From contig OX638353.1 of the NCBI GenBank assembly GCA_951813255.1, positions 2,343,472-2,407,471 of the forward strand: 64,000 nucleotides of DNA, given 5' to 3'. The translations under genes were made by a program, and so were the position numbers. Position 1 is the stretch's first letter; each line of letters starts with the position of its first letter. Below the pieces are notes generated by a model. The model did no database searches, had not been told where the DNA came from, and saw nothing but the letters and a program-made list of their open reading frames with translations. This stretch comes from an uncultured Dehalococcoidia bacterium (GTDB taxonomy: Bacteria; Chloroflexota; Dehalococcoidia; Lucifugimonadales; JAAXIE01). Positions 23,001 to 31,044 of the stretch are shown here, in pieces.

Positions 23001-25003
23001 TGGCGGCTTGGCTTGTACGAGGTGGTGACTATGAGGCAGAAGCTCTCGCAGAGGGCATGATGTCTGTCGACTGGGATATAAGGCAAGATATCCGCGATAT
23101 GAGTGAGGATGAACTGAAAAACTTACTCCGGAAGTTATTTGGACCCCAAGCACAGAAAAGTAACATCACCAAGGCTGCACGAGAAATTCTCCGGTTCAGG
23201 GACAGTATCAAATTCGGGGACGTAGTTGTCATGCCTCTGCCGAAACAGCAAGTTGCTGTTGGCGTTGTCTCAGGAGAATATACACATCTCTCGGAGCGGC
23301 CCAGCCATGTGATCGGACGTCCAGTTGAGTGGTCCCGGAAAGATGTACCAAAGGGGGAGCTTGGCGCAGACTTGAAGGACGAAATCGAGCTCAGAGGTGT
23401 TACGGTCCGTAGACTGCAACGCGAGGAGGCCGAAGTTCAGCTTCGAGCTATCGCCGGCTTAGGCCCCCCGTCCGACCCTTGGGATGAATTTGTGCGGCGA
23501 GCCAAGGCGTATCTTGGCACGGGGAAGCTGGAGGAAGAGGAAATCAATTACAAGATGGAAATCGCGGTGAAGTTAGCGGGGGCCCGATTGGCGGTGTTTA
23601 ACGGTGAAGAGGGTTGGCAGGACAAGGTCGTGGACGCGCTACGGAACAGGGGTGGGGAGCACGGAAGCGGTAACCTTCTGAACTGGCGAACGCTACAGAA
23701 TTTCGGGAATTGGCTGGAAGACTCGCCAGATGACGGCTTGCTGGCTATGCAAGCGATTTGGGCTGAGGACGACATGCCTTTGGGACAACGCATTCGCGAG
23801 TTCAGGGATGTGATTCCTTCTTCAGCAATAGCTAATGGTAGCGGCGTACGAGCACGCCTGGGTTCAACTCTCCTCATGGCACTCGACGTGGACCTATACC
23901 CCCCGTTCATGACCAGTACCTTTAATGACGCATATGAACGTACTAGGTATGACAAGCCAGACAATAACGATCCGAGCACACTGTACGAGCACGCCCTTGG
24001 CTTTCTCAACAGGTTCATAGAAGAGGCGGAGCACAGGGGACTTACGCTTCGTCACCGTCTTGATGCGCAGTCCGTGGTTTTTGCTGTGGTTGGAGGCCGT
24101 GGGGATGTGACCGACGAGGCTGGGGAAGAAACCGAAGACCTCCAAGAAAGTCTGGCGGATCTCGCGAACCGCCTATTCTTAACTGCCGACTTTCTCGAGG
24201 ACATACACTGGCTATTGGAGGACAAGAAGCAGATCATCTTCCAGGGGCCTCCGGGAACGGGCAAGACGTTTGTGGCGCAGGCCTTGGCTGCGCACCTGGC
24301 AGGTGGCAAAGAGCGGGTCACGCTGGTGCAGTTTCATCCCTCCTATGCATACGAGGACTTCATACAGGGTTTTCGGCCAATTGTGGGTGGACAAGGTGGG
24401 TTCGAGACACGGGATGGGCCTTTGAAGCGTATAGCCAAGCTCGCGGCGGACAACCCTCACCACAAGTATTACTTGATCATCGACGAAATCAACCGGGGAA
24501 CTCTGGCCAAAGTGTTCGGTGAACTGTATTTCCTATTGGAGTATCGGGGTCATGAGATAACTCTTCAGTATTCCGATGAGCCGTTTGGAATGCCGGAGAA
24601 CCTTTACATTATCGGCACAATGAACACCGCCGACCGATCAATCGCACAGGTGGACATGGCGTTGCGGCGGCGGTTCCATTTCATGGAGTTTCGTGCGGAT
24701 GCATGGCCGGTCAAGGATGTGCTGAGGAAGTGGCTTGCAGCCAACGCGCCAGCAATGGGTTGGGTTGCGGATGTGGTGGAAAGGGCCAATGGACTGCTGA
24801 GCGACGAGGATGCGGCGATTGGGCCGAGTTATTTCATGAAGCCGAGGCTGGATGAAGGGATGGTGAGGTTGGTGTGGGAGCACAACGTGTTGCCATATAT
24901 TGCGGAGCGGTTGCATGGGCAGCGTGAGCGGTTGGACGAGTTTGATTTGGAAGGGTTGCGCAGTCACGGTACCGAAGAGGGCGGTGCAATTGAGGGGGTA
25001 TAG
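23000..25003 (+). CDS. mcrB: McrB-type AAA+ restriction NTPase with an N-terminal reader-like domain
   Basis: A 667-residue protein. Residues about 1-150 form an N-terminal region, AWLVRGGDYEAEALAEG to VRRLQREEAE, that resembles PUA/EVE-like modified-base-reading domains. The AAA+ motor is at about 395-640: Walker A G416-PPGTGKT, Walker B YYLIIDEINRG with D495-E496, and GTMNTADRSIAQVD-MALRRRF (sensor and arginine finger), all typical of McrB. McrB GTPases translocate DNA after binding modified sites and activate McrC. GGAGGAGGG precedes the ATG. mcrC follows after 150 bp containing a repeat element. Confidence 0.88.
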   Translation: MAAWLVRGGDYEAEALAEGMMSVDWDIRQDIRDMSEDELKNLLRKLFGPQAQKSNITKAAREILRFRDSIKFGDVVVMPLPKQQVAVGVVSGEYTHLSERPSHVIGRPVEWSRKDVPKGELGADLKDEIELRGVTVRRLQREEAEVQLRAIAGLGPPSDPWDEFVRRAKAYLGTGKLEEEEINYKMEIAVKLAGARLAVFNGEEGWQDKVVDALRNRGGEHGSGNLLNWRTLQNFGNWLEDSPDDGLLAMQAIWAEDDMPLGQRIREFRDVIPSSAIANGSGVRARLGSTLLMALDVDLYPPFMTSTFNDAYERTRYDKPDNNDPSTLYEHALGFLNRFIEEAEHRGLTLRHRLDAQSVVFAVVGGRGDVTDEAGEETEDLQESLADLANRLFLTADFLEDIHWLLEDKKQIIFQGPPGTGKTFVAQALAAHLAGGKERVTLVQFHPSYAYEDFIQGFRPIVGGQGGFETRDGPLKRIAKLAADNPHHKYYLIIDEINRGTLAKVFGELYFLLEYRGHEITLQYSDEPFGMPENLYIIGTMNTADRSIAQVDMALRRRFHFMEFRADAWPVKDVLRKWLAANAPAMGWVADVVERANGLLSDEDAAIGPSYFMKPRLDEGMVRLVWEHNVLPYIAERLHGQRERLDEFDLEGLRSHGTEEGGAIEGV

Positions 25004-25055
25004 GAAGGTGCAAGGTTGTGTGGTTTCCGCAGGCGCGACTTGGCAAGGCAGTCCG

Positions 25056-25110
25056 GGCCGTGGATTCCTGCCTGCGCAGGAATGACCGGTTGAGGCGCGC
25101 AGGAATGACG
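25056..25110. repeat. Single hairpin repeat between mcrB and mcrC
   Basis: GGCCGTGGATTCCTGCCTGC followed by GCAGGAATGACC, plus a degenerate second arm GCGCAGGAATGACG. It is one copy of the same family that forms the tandem array at 26.4-27.9 kb. It separates two genes that are normally adjacent. Confidence 0.7.
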
Positions 25111-25153
25111 AGTTGGGGGCGTGTGGCTAGGTTCGGGCAGTGACGGATTTGTG

Positions 25154-26389
25154 ATGCCGGTGCGACGGATTGACCTCACTGAACATCAGCAGAGCGCGGA
25201 GGTGTGGCTTACTCGCTTGGAGAGAGAGGCGCTGGGCAGTGTCTTCAAGCCGACTGAGCTTGACATTAACCACGTTCACGACACGGATGATCTGTATTAT
25301 CTAAGACCCGGCTCCACTGTCGGCTCGGTGGAGATTGGCGACCTATCGGTGGTTATTCATCCGAAGATTGGCATCCCGCAACTGCTGTCGCTGGCATGCT
25401 ACGCCGTCTCCCAAATCAAGTTCCAGCCGGAAGACTTCGACTTTTCGGAAGACATCGCGCTTCCTGATGTCATTGGCTTGGCTCTTTCTGCCCACGCGCA
25501 CAGGGCTTTCACCGCGGGTTTGCTACATGGCTACCGGACCGAGGAAGAGGCGCTGTATGGGGTGCGTGGGCGCATCCGGTTTGAGGACCAGTTGAGGCGA
25601 CGGTTCGGGATGGCGGTGCCGGTGGAGGTGCGGTATGACGAGTTCACGGAGGATATCTTAGCGAACCAATTGGTGAAGGCGGCGGTAGTGCGGTTGGGCG
25701 GAATGCGGTTGCGCTCGCAGAAGGCACGTATTGGGTTGGGATGGGTTGCTGCGATGCTGGATAACGTGTCGTTAGCGGAGTTCCCTGCGAATAATGTGCC
25801 GGAGGTTTCGTTCGACAGGCTGAATGAACACTACAAAGGTGTGGTCGCGCTGTCGCGGCTCGTGCTGCAGAAGAGTGCTTTTCAGTCGAACAGGGGTAGA
25901 GTGAGATCGCCGGGATTCTTGATGGATATGAATCAGGTCTTTCAAGAGTTTGTTACGGTGGCGTTGCGGGAAGAGCTGAGACTTTCGTCTGCCACATTTG
26001 GAGAGCGGACAGTTGATTCCCTTGATGTCGGCGGTTCCATTCGCCTAAGGCCGGACCTTGTCTGGAGCCGGGGACGCACTTGTCGGTTCGTGGGCGATGC
26101 GAAGTACAAGAACATTAGCGAGAGGAACGTTCCTGAAAGCGACCTGTATCAACTGCTGGCGTATGTAACAGCCCTTGATCTGCCGGGTGGGATGCTGGTG
26201 TACGCGGAGGGAGAACCTGTAGACAGAAGGACTTACGCGGTTCGACACTCGGGTAAGACGATGGTAGTTGAGACTCTGGACATTTCGGGCGACTTGGATG
26301 GGGTGCTGGCACGTGTGAGGGGGATCGGGGACAGGGTCCGTGCTATGGCAGTTGGTGAGGGCCGTGGGTTCCCGCCTTCGCGGGAATGA
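25154..26389 (+). CDS. mcrC: McrC-type nuclease subunit
   Basis: A 411-residue protein of the McrC family. The N-terminal part (about 1-110) is the McrB-contacting region; LYGVRGRIRFEDQLRRRFG near 140 is a family mark. The PD-(D/E)xK centre is RLRPDLVW (D301) and VGDAKYK (D315-A-K317). It cuts DNA when driven by McrB. The last ten or so residues (GRGFPPSRE) come from the first unit of the downstream repeat array, so the natural stop appears to have been replaced. ATG at 25154 is preferred over the upstream open frame. Confidence 0.87.
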   Translation: MPVRRIDLTEHQQSAEVWLTRLEREALGSVFKPTELDINHVHDTDDLYYLRPGSTVGSVEIGDLSVVIHPKIGIPQLLSLACYAVSQIKFQPEDFDFSEDIALPDVIGLALSAHAHRAFTAGLLHGYRTEEEALYGVRGRIRFEDQLRRRFGMAVPVEVRYDEFTEDILANQLVKAAVVRLGGMRLRSQKARIGLGWVAAMLDNVSLAEFPANNVPEVSFDRLNEHYKGVVALSRLVLQKSAFQSNRGRVRSPGFLMDMNQVFQEFVTVALREELRLSSATFGERTVDSLDVGGSIRLRPDLVWSRGRTCRFVGDAKYKNISERNVPESDLYQLLAYVTALDLPGGMLVYAEGEPVDRRTYAVRHSGKTMVVETLDISGDLDGVLARVRGIGDRVRAMAVGEGRGFPPSRE

Positions 26390-27880
26390 CGGGGAGCGTC
26401 GGTTTGTTTAGGGATGGTGCTGACTGATGGTGTTCTCTGGATTCCGGCCCCCGTCTGCACGAGGGCAGGCTCTGCGCGGGGATGACGGGGTGGGTGTCCC
26501 TTGTTTTTGGGGTGACTGACTTGTGTTGTGGGTTTGGGCCGTGGGTTCCCGCCTTCGCGGGAATGACGGGGGTGTCGGTTTGTTTTGGGATGGTGCTGGC
26601 TGATGGTGTTCTCTGGATTCCGGCCCCCGTCTGCACGAGGGCACGCTCTGCGCCGGGATGACGGGTGTGGCTGGGCTGCCTTTTGGGAGACCCGACTTGC
26701 ATTGTGGGTTTGGGCCGTGGGTTCCCGCCTTCGCGGGAATGACGGGGAGCGTCGGTTTGTTTAGGGACGGTGCTGGCTGATGGCGTCCTCTGGGTTCCTG
26801 CCCCCGTCTGCACGAGGGCAGGCTCTGCGCCGGAATGACGGGGGTGGGTGTCCCTTGTTCTTGGGGTGACTGACTTGTGTTGTGGGTTTGGGCCGTGGGT
26901 TCCCGCCTTCGCGGGAATGACGGGGGCGTCGGTTGGTTTGGGGATGGTGCTGGCTGATGGTGTCATCTGGATTCCGGCCCCCCGGCTCGGGGGCTGGCTC
27001 TGCGCCGGAATGATGGGTGGGTGTCCCTTCTTTTGGGGGGGAGATGACTTGTGTTGTGGGGTTGGGCCGTGGGTTCCCGCCTGCGCGGGAATGACGGGGG
27101 GCGTCGGTTTGTTTAGGGATGGTGCTGGCTGATGGTGTCCTCTGGATTCCGGCCCCCGTCTGCACGAGGGCAGGCTCTGCGCCGGAATGACGGGTGTGGG
27201 TGTCCCTTGTTTTTTGGGGTGACTGACTTGTGTTGTGGGTTTGGGCCGTGGGTTCCCGCCTTCGCGGGAATGACGGGGAGCGTCGGTTTGTTTAGGGATG
27301 GTGCTGGCTGATGGTGTCCTCTGGATTCCGGCCTGCGCCGGAATGACGGGTGGGTGTCCTTGTTTTTGGCGGAGCTGACTTGTTTTATGGGGTTGGGACG
27401 TGGGTTCCCGCCTTCGCGGGAATGACGGGGAGCGTCGGTTTGTTTAGGGATGGTGCTGGCGGATGGTGTCCTCTGGATTCCGGCCCCCGTCTGCACGAGG
27501 GCAGGCTCTGCGCCGGGATGACGGGGGTGGGCTGGGCTGACTTTTAGAGACCCGACTTGTGTTGTGGGTTTAGGCCGTGGATTCCCGCCTTCGCGGGAAT
27601 GATGGGGAGGGTCGGTTTGTTTAGGGATGGTGCTGGCGGATGGTGTCCTCTGGATTCCGGCCCCCGTCTGCACGAGGGCAGGCTCTGCGCCGGGATGACG
27701 GGGGTGGGCTGGGCTGACTTTTAGAGACCCGACTTGTGTTGTGGGTTTAGGCCGTGGATTCCCGCCTTCGCGGGAATGATGGGGAGGGTCGGTTTGTTTA
27801 GGGGTGGTGCTGGCGGATGGTGTCCTCTGGATTCCGGCTCCCGTCTGCACGAGGGCAGGCTCTGGGTGGGAATGGCGGGT
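26360..27880. repeat. Tandem array of nine ~177-bp double-hairpin units
   Basis: Units begin at 26360, 26537, 26713, 26891, 27065, 27244, 27396, 27573 and 27750, each at the word GGCCGTGG or a variant. Spacing is 174-179 bp, except 152 bp for the sixth, which lacks part of its second hairpin. Each unit has a first hairpin TTCCCGC-cttc-GCGGGAA with GACGGG after it, and about 70-90 bp later a second with arms ATTCCGGC and GCCGGAAT around CCCGTCTGCACGAGGGCAGG. The last two units are nearly identical, which suggests recent duplication. The array covers most of 26390-28015 and has no gene; long frames through it are artefacts of the period. Confidence 0.9.
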
Positions 27881-28015
27881 GTGCGGACCAAGTTTGGGTA
27901 GGGGTGGTGCTGTGTGAGTCTCGTGAGGTGGTGCAAGGGGCGGGTGGGGTTGGTAGTGTGGGGTTGGGGGGATGGCTTATAATTGGGGGTAGCCCGATTG
28001 GATTGGGGGCCTGGG

Positions 28016-28795
28016 ATGGCCTTAGATTTTGATAGTGGGAACCCGAACTTGCCTCGTGGGCATGCGATCATTTATTTCCGTGCGCGGTATGATCCTGAGA
28101 CCCTGCTGGCGATTTATGCCATCACCCTGCCGATAGCCTTTGATTTCTCGAAGTTTGTTCCTCCATTTCTGACAGCGCACCTGGCTGCCGACCCCATGAA
28201 GGAGCTGAAGGCCTTCTCGCTGCCTCCGGTGCCGGAGCAGGTGGAGAGCTATGAGTACCTGCAGCGGTTGTCGGATTCGCGGGCGGACGATCTGGTGTGC
28301 GGGGGAACGGTGCCGACGAACGACCTGCCGGAGATGATGCAGATGGCGGGGGACGCGGTGCAGGAATACGAGCGTCTTTGGACGGAGAGCCAGCCGCAGA
28401 AGACCGTTGCCGGGGCGGTGGCTGAGCCGTCGGCAGTGGAGGAGAGCGGGGACCAGTCGTTCAACGTGAACGAGGTGCTGTACGGGTTGATGAACGAAAG
28501 CGACCGGCTGCAGGAGCTGACCAAGCTGGTGGGCAAGCTGCGGTTTGCGCTGGACGGCAAGGACAGCGCGCTTCAAGAGGAGACGTGCGACGACATCGTG
28601 GCGGTGGCGCGCCACATGCCGGACAACTACGATGTGAACAAGCTGCTGAGGGCGATGATAGAGGCTGACCCGGCGAAGGGGGCGACGCTGACGCAGCTTT
28701 ACCTGGACCGGTGCTACAGGCTGCTGGAGGGCGACGAGGGCGGTGTGCGGGAGTTGGAAGAGCGCATCAGGAGCTTGGAAGCCGATTCTAACTAG
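28016..28795 (+). CDS. Unrecognised protein, mostly alpha-helical C-terminal half
   Basis: A 259-residue protein that I do not recognise. The N-terminal third has GHAIIYFRARYDPETLLAIY and DFSKFVPPFLTAHL, and an interior ESYEYLQRLSDSRADDLVCGG segment. An acidic linker at about 120-150 is followed by a helical region (VNEVLYGLMNESDRLQELTKL, LRFALDGKDSALQEE) and a C-terminal coiled stretch LEERIRSLEADSN. No signal peptide or membrane segment. Codon use looks like that of the neighbouring recF. The start at the ATG inside GGGATGGCC is the first after the repeat array. Confidence 0.7.
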   Translation: MALDFDSGNPNLPRGHAIIYFRARYDPETLLAIYAITLPIAFDFSKFVPPFLTAHLAADPMKELKAFSLPPVPEQVESYEYLQRLSDSRADDLVCGGTVPTNDLPEMMQMAGDAVQEYERLWTESQPQKTVAGAVAEPSAVEESGDQSFNVNEVLYGLMNESDRLQELTKLVGKLRFALDGKDSALQEETCDDIVAVARHMPDNYDVNKLLRAMIEADPAKGATLTQLYLDRCYRLLEGDEGGVRELEERIRSLEADSN

Positions 28796-28925
28796 GATGG
28801 TCCGGGTTCAGTCGAGTCCGGGCTGAGCAAATGGTTTACCGGGCTTTGCCGGTGCCGCCTTTGCCAGTGATCCCCCATTTTTCGTTGAGTGCTGTCTGGC
28901 TCTTGAGCCCATTCTGGATTGCGGC

Positions 28926-30155
28926 ATGGGCCGCAATTACCATCAAGGGCTGACCACCTTGTACCTCTCACGCTTGAATCTGACCAACTTCCGGAACATA
29001 CGGGAGTTGGAACTGGATCTTCCGCCGGGGCCCATCGTGCTGGTGGGGCCGAATGCTCAAGGCAAGACCAGCATACTGGAAGCGATCTATCTCTTGGCCG
29101 TGGCCCGTTCTTTTCGCGCGGATAACGAGCGGGAGGTGGTGAACTGGGAGGCGGCGGAAGAGACGGGGCAGGCGATGGTGGCGGGGATAGTGGAGCGGAA
29201 GGCGGGGCGGGAGCGGGTGACGGTGGGGTACCAGTGCGTGCCAGCAGGACAGGGCGCGCCGGGGCAGGGCGGGCTGGGGCAGGAGGCGTCGTTCAGGGTG
29301 CAGAAGCAGGCGACGGTGGCGCGGGTGAGGAGGCGGGCTGCGGAGCTGATCGGGGTGGTGAATGCGGTGCTGTTCGACGCGGGAGACATGGAGCTGGTGT
29401 ACGGGTCGCCGGGCGGGCGGCGGCGGTATCTGGATGTGCTGCTGTCGCAGGCGGACGGGGCGTACCTGCAGTCCTTGCAGCGGTACCAGCGGGTGATACA
29501 GCAGCGGAACCAGCTTTTGAGGTTGGTGCAGGACAAGCGGGCGGGGGATGATGAGCTGGCGTTCTGGGATGAGGAGTTGGTGACGGCGGGGGCGAGCATC
29601 CTGGCGTACCGGTTGGAGGCGCTGGAGAGGCTGAACGAGCTGGCGTCGTTGATACATGGGGAGTTGTCGGACGGGCAGGGGTTGAGTTTGGTGTACAGGC
29701 CAACCTTGGCGTTGGACGGGATGGGTGTTGAGGGGCGGGAGGAGTTGCGGGCTGGGGTGGCGGAGGTGTTCGGGGAGGCGCTACGGGCGTTGCGGGGGCG
29801 GGAACTGGCGACGGGTTCGACGGCGGTGGGGCCGCACCGGGATGATTTGCGGTTGCTGGCTGAGGGCGTGGACATGGGGACGTATGCGTCGCGGGGGCAG
29901 GCGCGGACGGTGGCGCTGGCGCTGCGGCTGGCGGAGGCTGCGTATCTTTCGGACCTGCGAGGTGACGGGCCGATCGTGCTGCTGGATGACGTGCTGTCGG
30001 AGTTGGACGGGCGCAGACGGGCGCAGGTGCTGCGGCGGGCGAGCAGTTATGAGCAGGTGATCATTACGACCACCGACTTGGAGCCGCTGGGGGAGGAGTT
30101 CGTGCGGGGGGCGATGTGTCTGAGGGTAGTTGGGGGTGAGGTCGCGCCTCTGTAA
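28926..30155 (+). CDS. recF: DNA replication/repair protein RecF
   Basis: An SMC-like ATPase of 409 residues that loads RecA at gaps with RecO and RecR. LYLSRLNLTNFRNIRELEL begins the fold, Walker A is GPNAQGKTS near 43, the signature is STAVGPHRDDL near 298, and Walker B is VLLDDVLSELD near 355. Compared with canonical proteins the true start may be the TTG at 28959, which gives MYLSRLNLTNF; the ATG at 28926 adds eleven residues. It is not next to dnaA or dnaN. A 25-residue Gly-rich segment near 100-115 looks like an insertion. Confidence 0.93.
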   Translation: MGRNYHQGLTTLYLSRLNLTNFRNIRELELDLPPGPIVLVGPNAQGKTSILEAIYLLAVARSFRADNEREVVNWEAAEETGQAMVAGIVERKAGRERVTVGYQCVPAGQGAPGQGGLGQEASFRVQKQATVARVRRRAAELIGVVNAVLFDAGDMELVYGSPGGRRRYLDVLLSQADGAYLQSLQRYQRVIQQRNQLLRLVQDKRAGDDELAFWDEELVTAGASILAYRLEALERLNELASLIHGELSDGQGLSLVYRPTLALDGMGVEGREELRAGVAEVFGEALRALRGRELATGSTAVGPHRDDLRLLAEGVDMGTYASRGQARTVALALRLAEAAYLSDLRGDGPIVLLDDVLSELDGRRRAQVLRRASSYEQVIITTTDLEPLGEEFVRGAMCLRVVGGEVAPL

Positions 30156-30183
30156 CGAGTTCACAGAAGAGTACAAGAAGGAG

Positions 30184-30636
30184 TTACAAGGTCAGGTCGG
30201 CATAGCGCGGCTTACAATGCACCGTCCCATTGTTGGCATCAAAGTCTACGACCCAATGCTGTAATACGTCCATGCCAAGGAGCGACGGCAGCCCTCCTCC
30301 ATGGGTGGGGTCGCATATCAACAATGGTATGTTGTAGTACTTGGTTGCTTGTACATATGGGGGGCCCTCTTCTTCGTCCACAAAAGCCAATCGCGCTTGC
30401 ACCCTAAAGTATGGAACAGAGTGGCCTCCTATGCCTGTCATCTCGACTAACGAACACTCAGCCCGTAGCCGATCAACTGGCATCGCTAGGTCTAACACAT
30501 CCTCAGCGTGCAACATAGTCTCCCTAGAGCCGGTGTCCAACAGAAAGAGCACCGCTCCCTGCACTCGAAAGCTTGGGATGAACAGGTGGCCCATAATATA
30601 CGCCCGCCTGTCCTCAGAGAAGTCGCCGCTAATCAC
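30184..30636 (-). CDS. Retropepsin-like aspartic protease domain protein
   Basis: A 150-residue protein. FLLDTGSRETMLH near 32 carries the Asp-Thr-Gly of a retropepsin-like active site, and SLLGMDVLQHWVVDFDANNG near 115-135 is the typical second half. Such single-domain proteins dimerise to form the active site. GTG at 30636 is the chosen start because it overlaps the stop of the upstream DUF5678 gene (30629). No signal peptide. The substrate is unknown; the pairing with a small DUF5678 protein recurs in other genomes, to my knowledge. Confidence 0.78.
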   Translation of the reverse strand: MISGDFSEDRRAYIMGHLFIPSFRVQGAVLFLLDTGSRETMLHAEDVLDLAMPVDRLRAECSLVEMTGIGGHSVPYFRVQARLAFVDEEEGPPYVQATKYYNIPLLICDPTHGGGLPSLLGMDVLQHWVVDFDANNGTVHCKPRYADLTL

Positions 30637-30898
30637 GACCGAACACCACCGGCTCGGGGCGCAACGACCTAACAATAACCTTGCCTCTCAACCCCTGCCG
30701 GTCTACCTCCGCTCGCACTTCTTGTGGCGACTGGGCGATTGATATGACGCCATCTACCCCCATCGCAACCCAACACCCTGGGTAAGTCTCCGCTAATTCA
30801 GCCTGTTCCCGATGAAACCGATTCAGAATAGCCATCTGCTTCTTAAAAGCCTGTAGAAGCTCATTGGGGTCAACGGGAACTACATCATCCTTAGTCAT
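30629..30898 (-). CDS. Small DUF5678-like protein
   Basis: An 89-residue protein: a helical N-terminus (NELLQAFKKQMAILNRF), then AETYPGCWVAMGVDGVISIAQSPQEVRAEV, the short beta-turn-beta-helix pattern of DUF5678, and a C-terminal strand KVIVRSLRPEP. Function is unknown. It overlaps the aspartic-protease gene by eight bases, so the two are probably co-translated. Confidence 0.72.
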   Translation of the reverse strand: MTKDDVVPVDPNELLQAFKKQMAILNRFHREQAELAETYPGCWVAMGVDGVISIAQSPQEVRAEVDRQGLRGKVIVRSLRPEPVVFGRD

Positions 30899-31044
30899 CG
30901 AGATGCGTCTCCTTCGGTTGATGCCCTTTTAAGTGCATGATTATAAGTCTAAATGTCTTATAACGGACTAGTGCTATCGGACGTTCTGAGTCCTCGTTAA
31001 CCGCAGGAGAACCAACCTTCGGTCGTCAACTTCCTAGCTAAGCA

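Noticed and set aside
26343..27850. Long minus-strand open frames of 100-245 codons through the repeat array
   Set aside because: They repeat the same peptide with the array's period, and exist only because the hairpin words lack stops in that frame; no start signals or non-repeat coding content.
26360..27880. Possible CRISPR array
   Set aside because: Units are about 177 bp with hairpins conserved across the whole unit and no unique spacers of 30-40 bp; no cas genes.
29087..29875. Minus-strand frame inside recF
   Set aside because: Antisense shadow, Ser/Pro/Arg-rich, no start signal.
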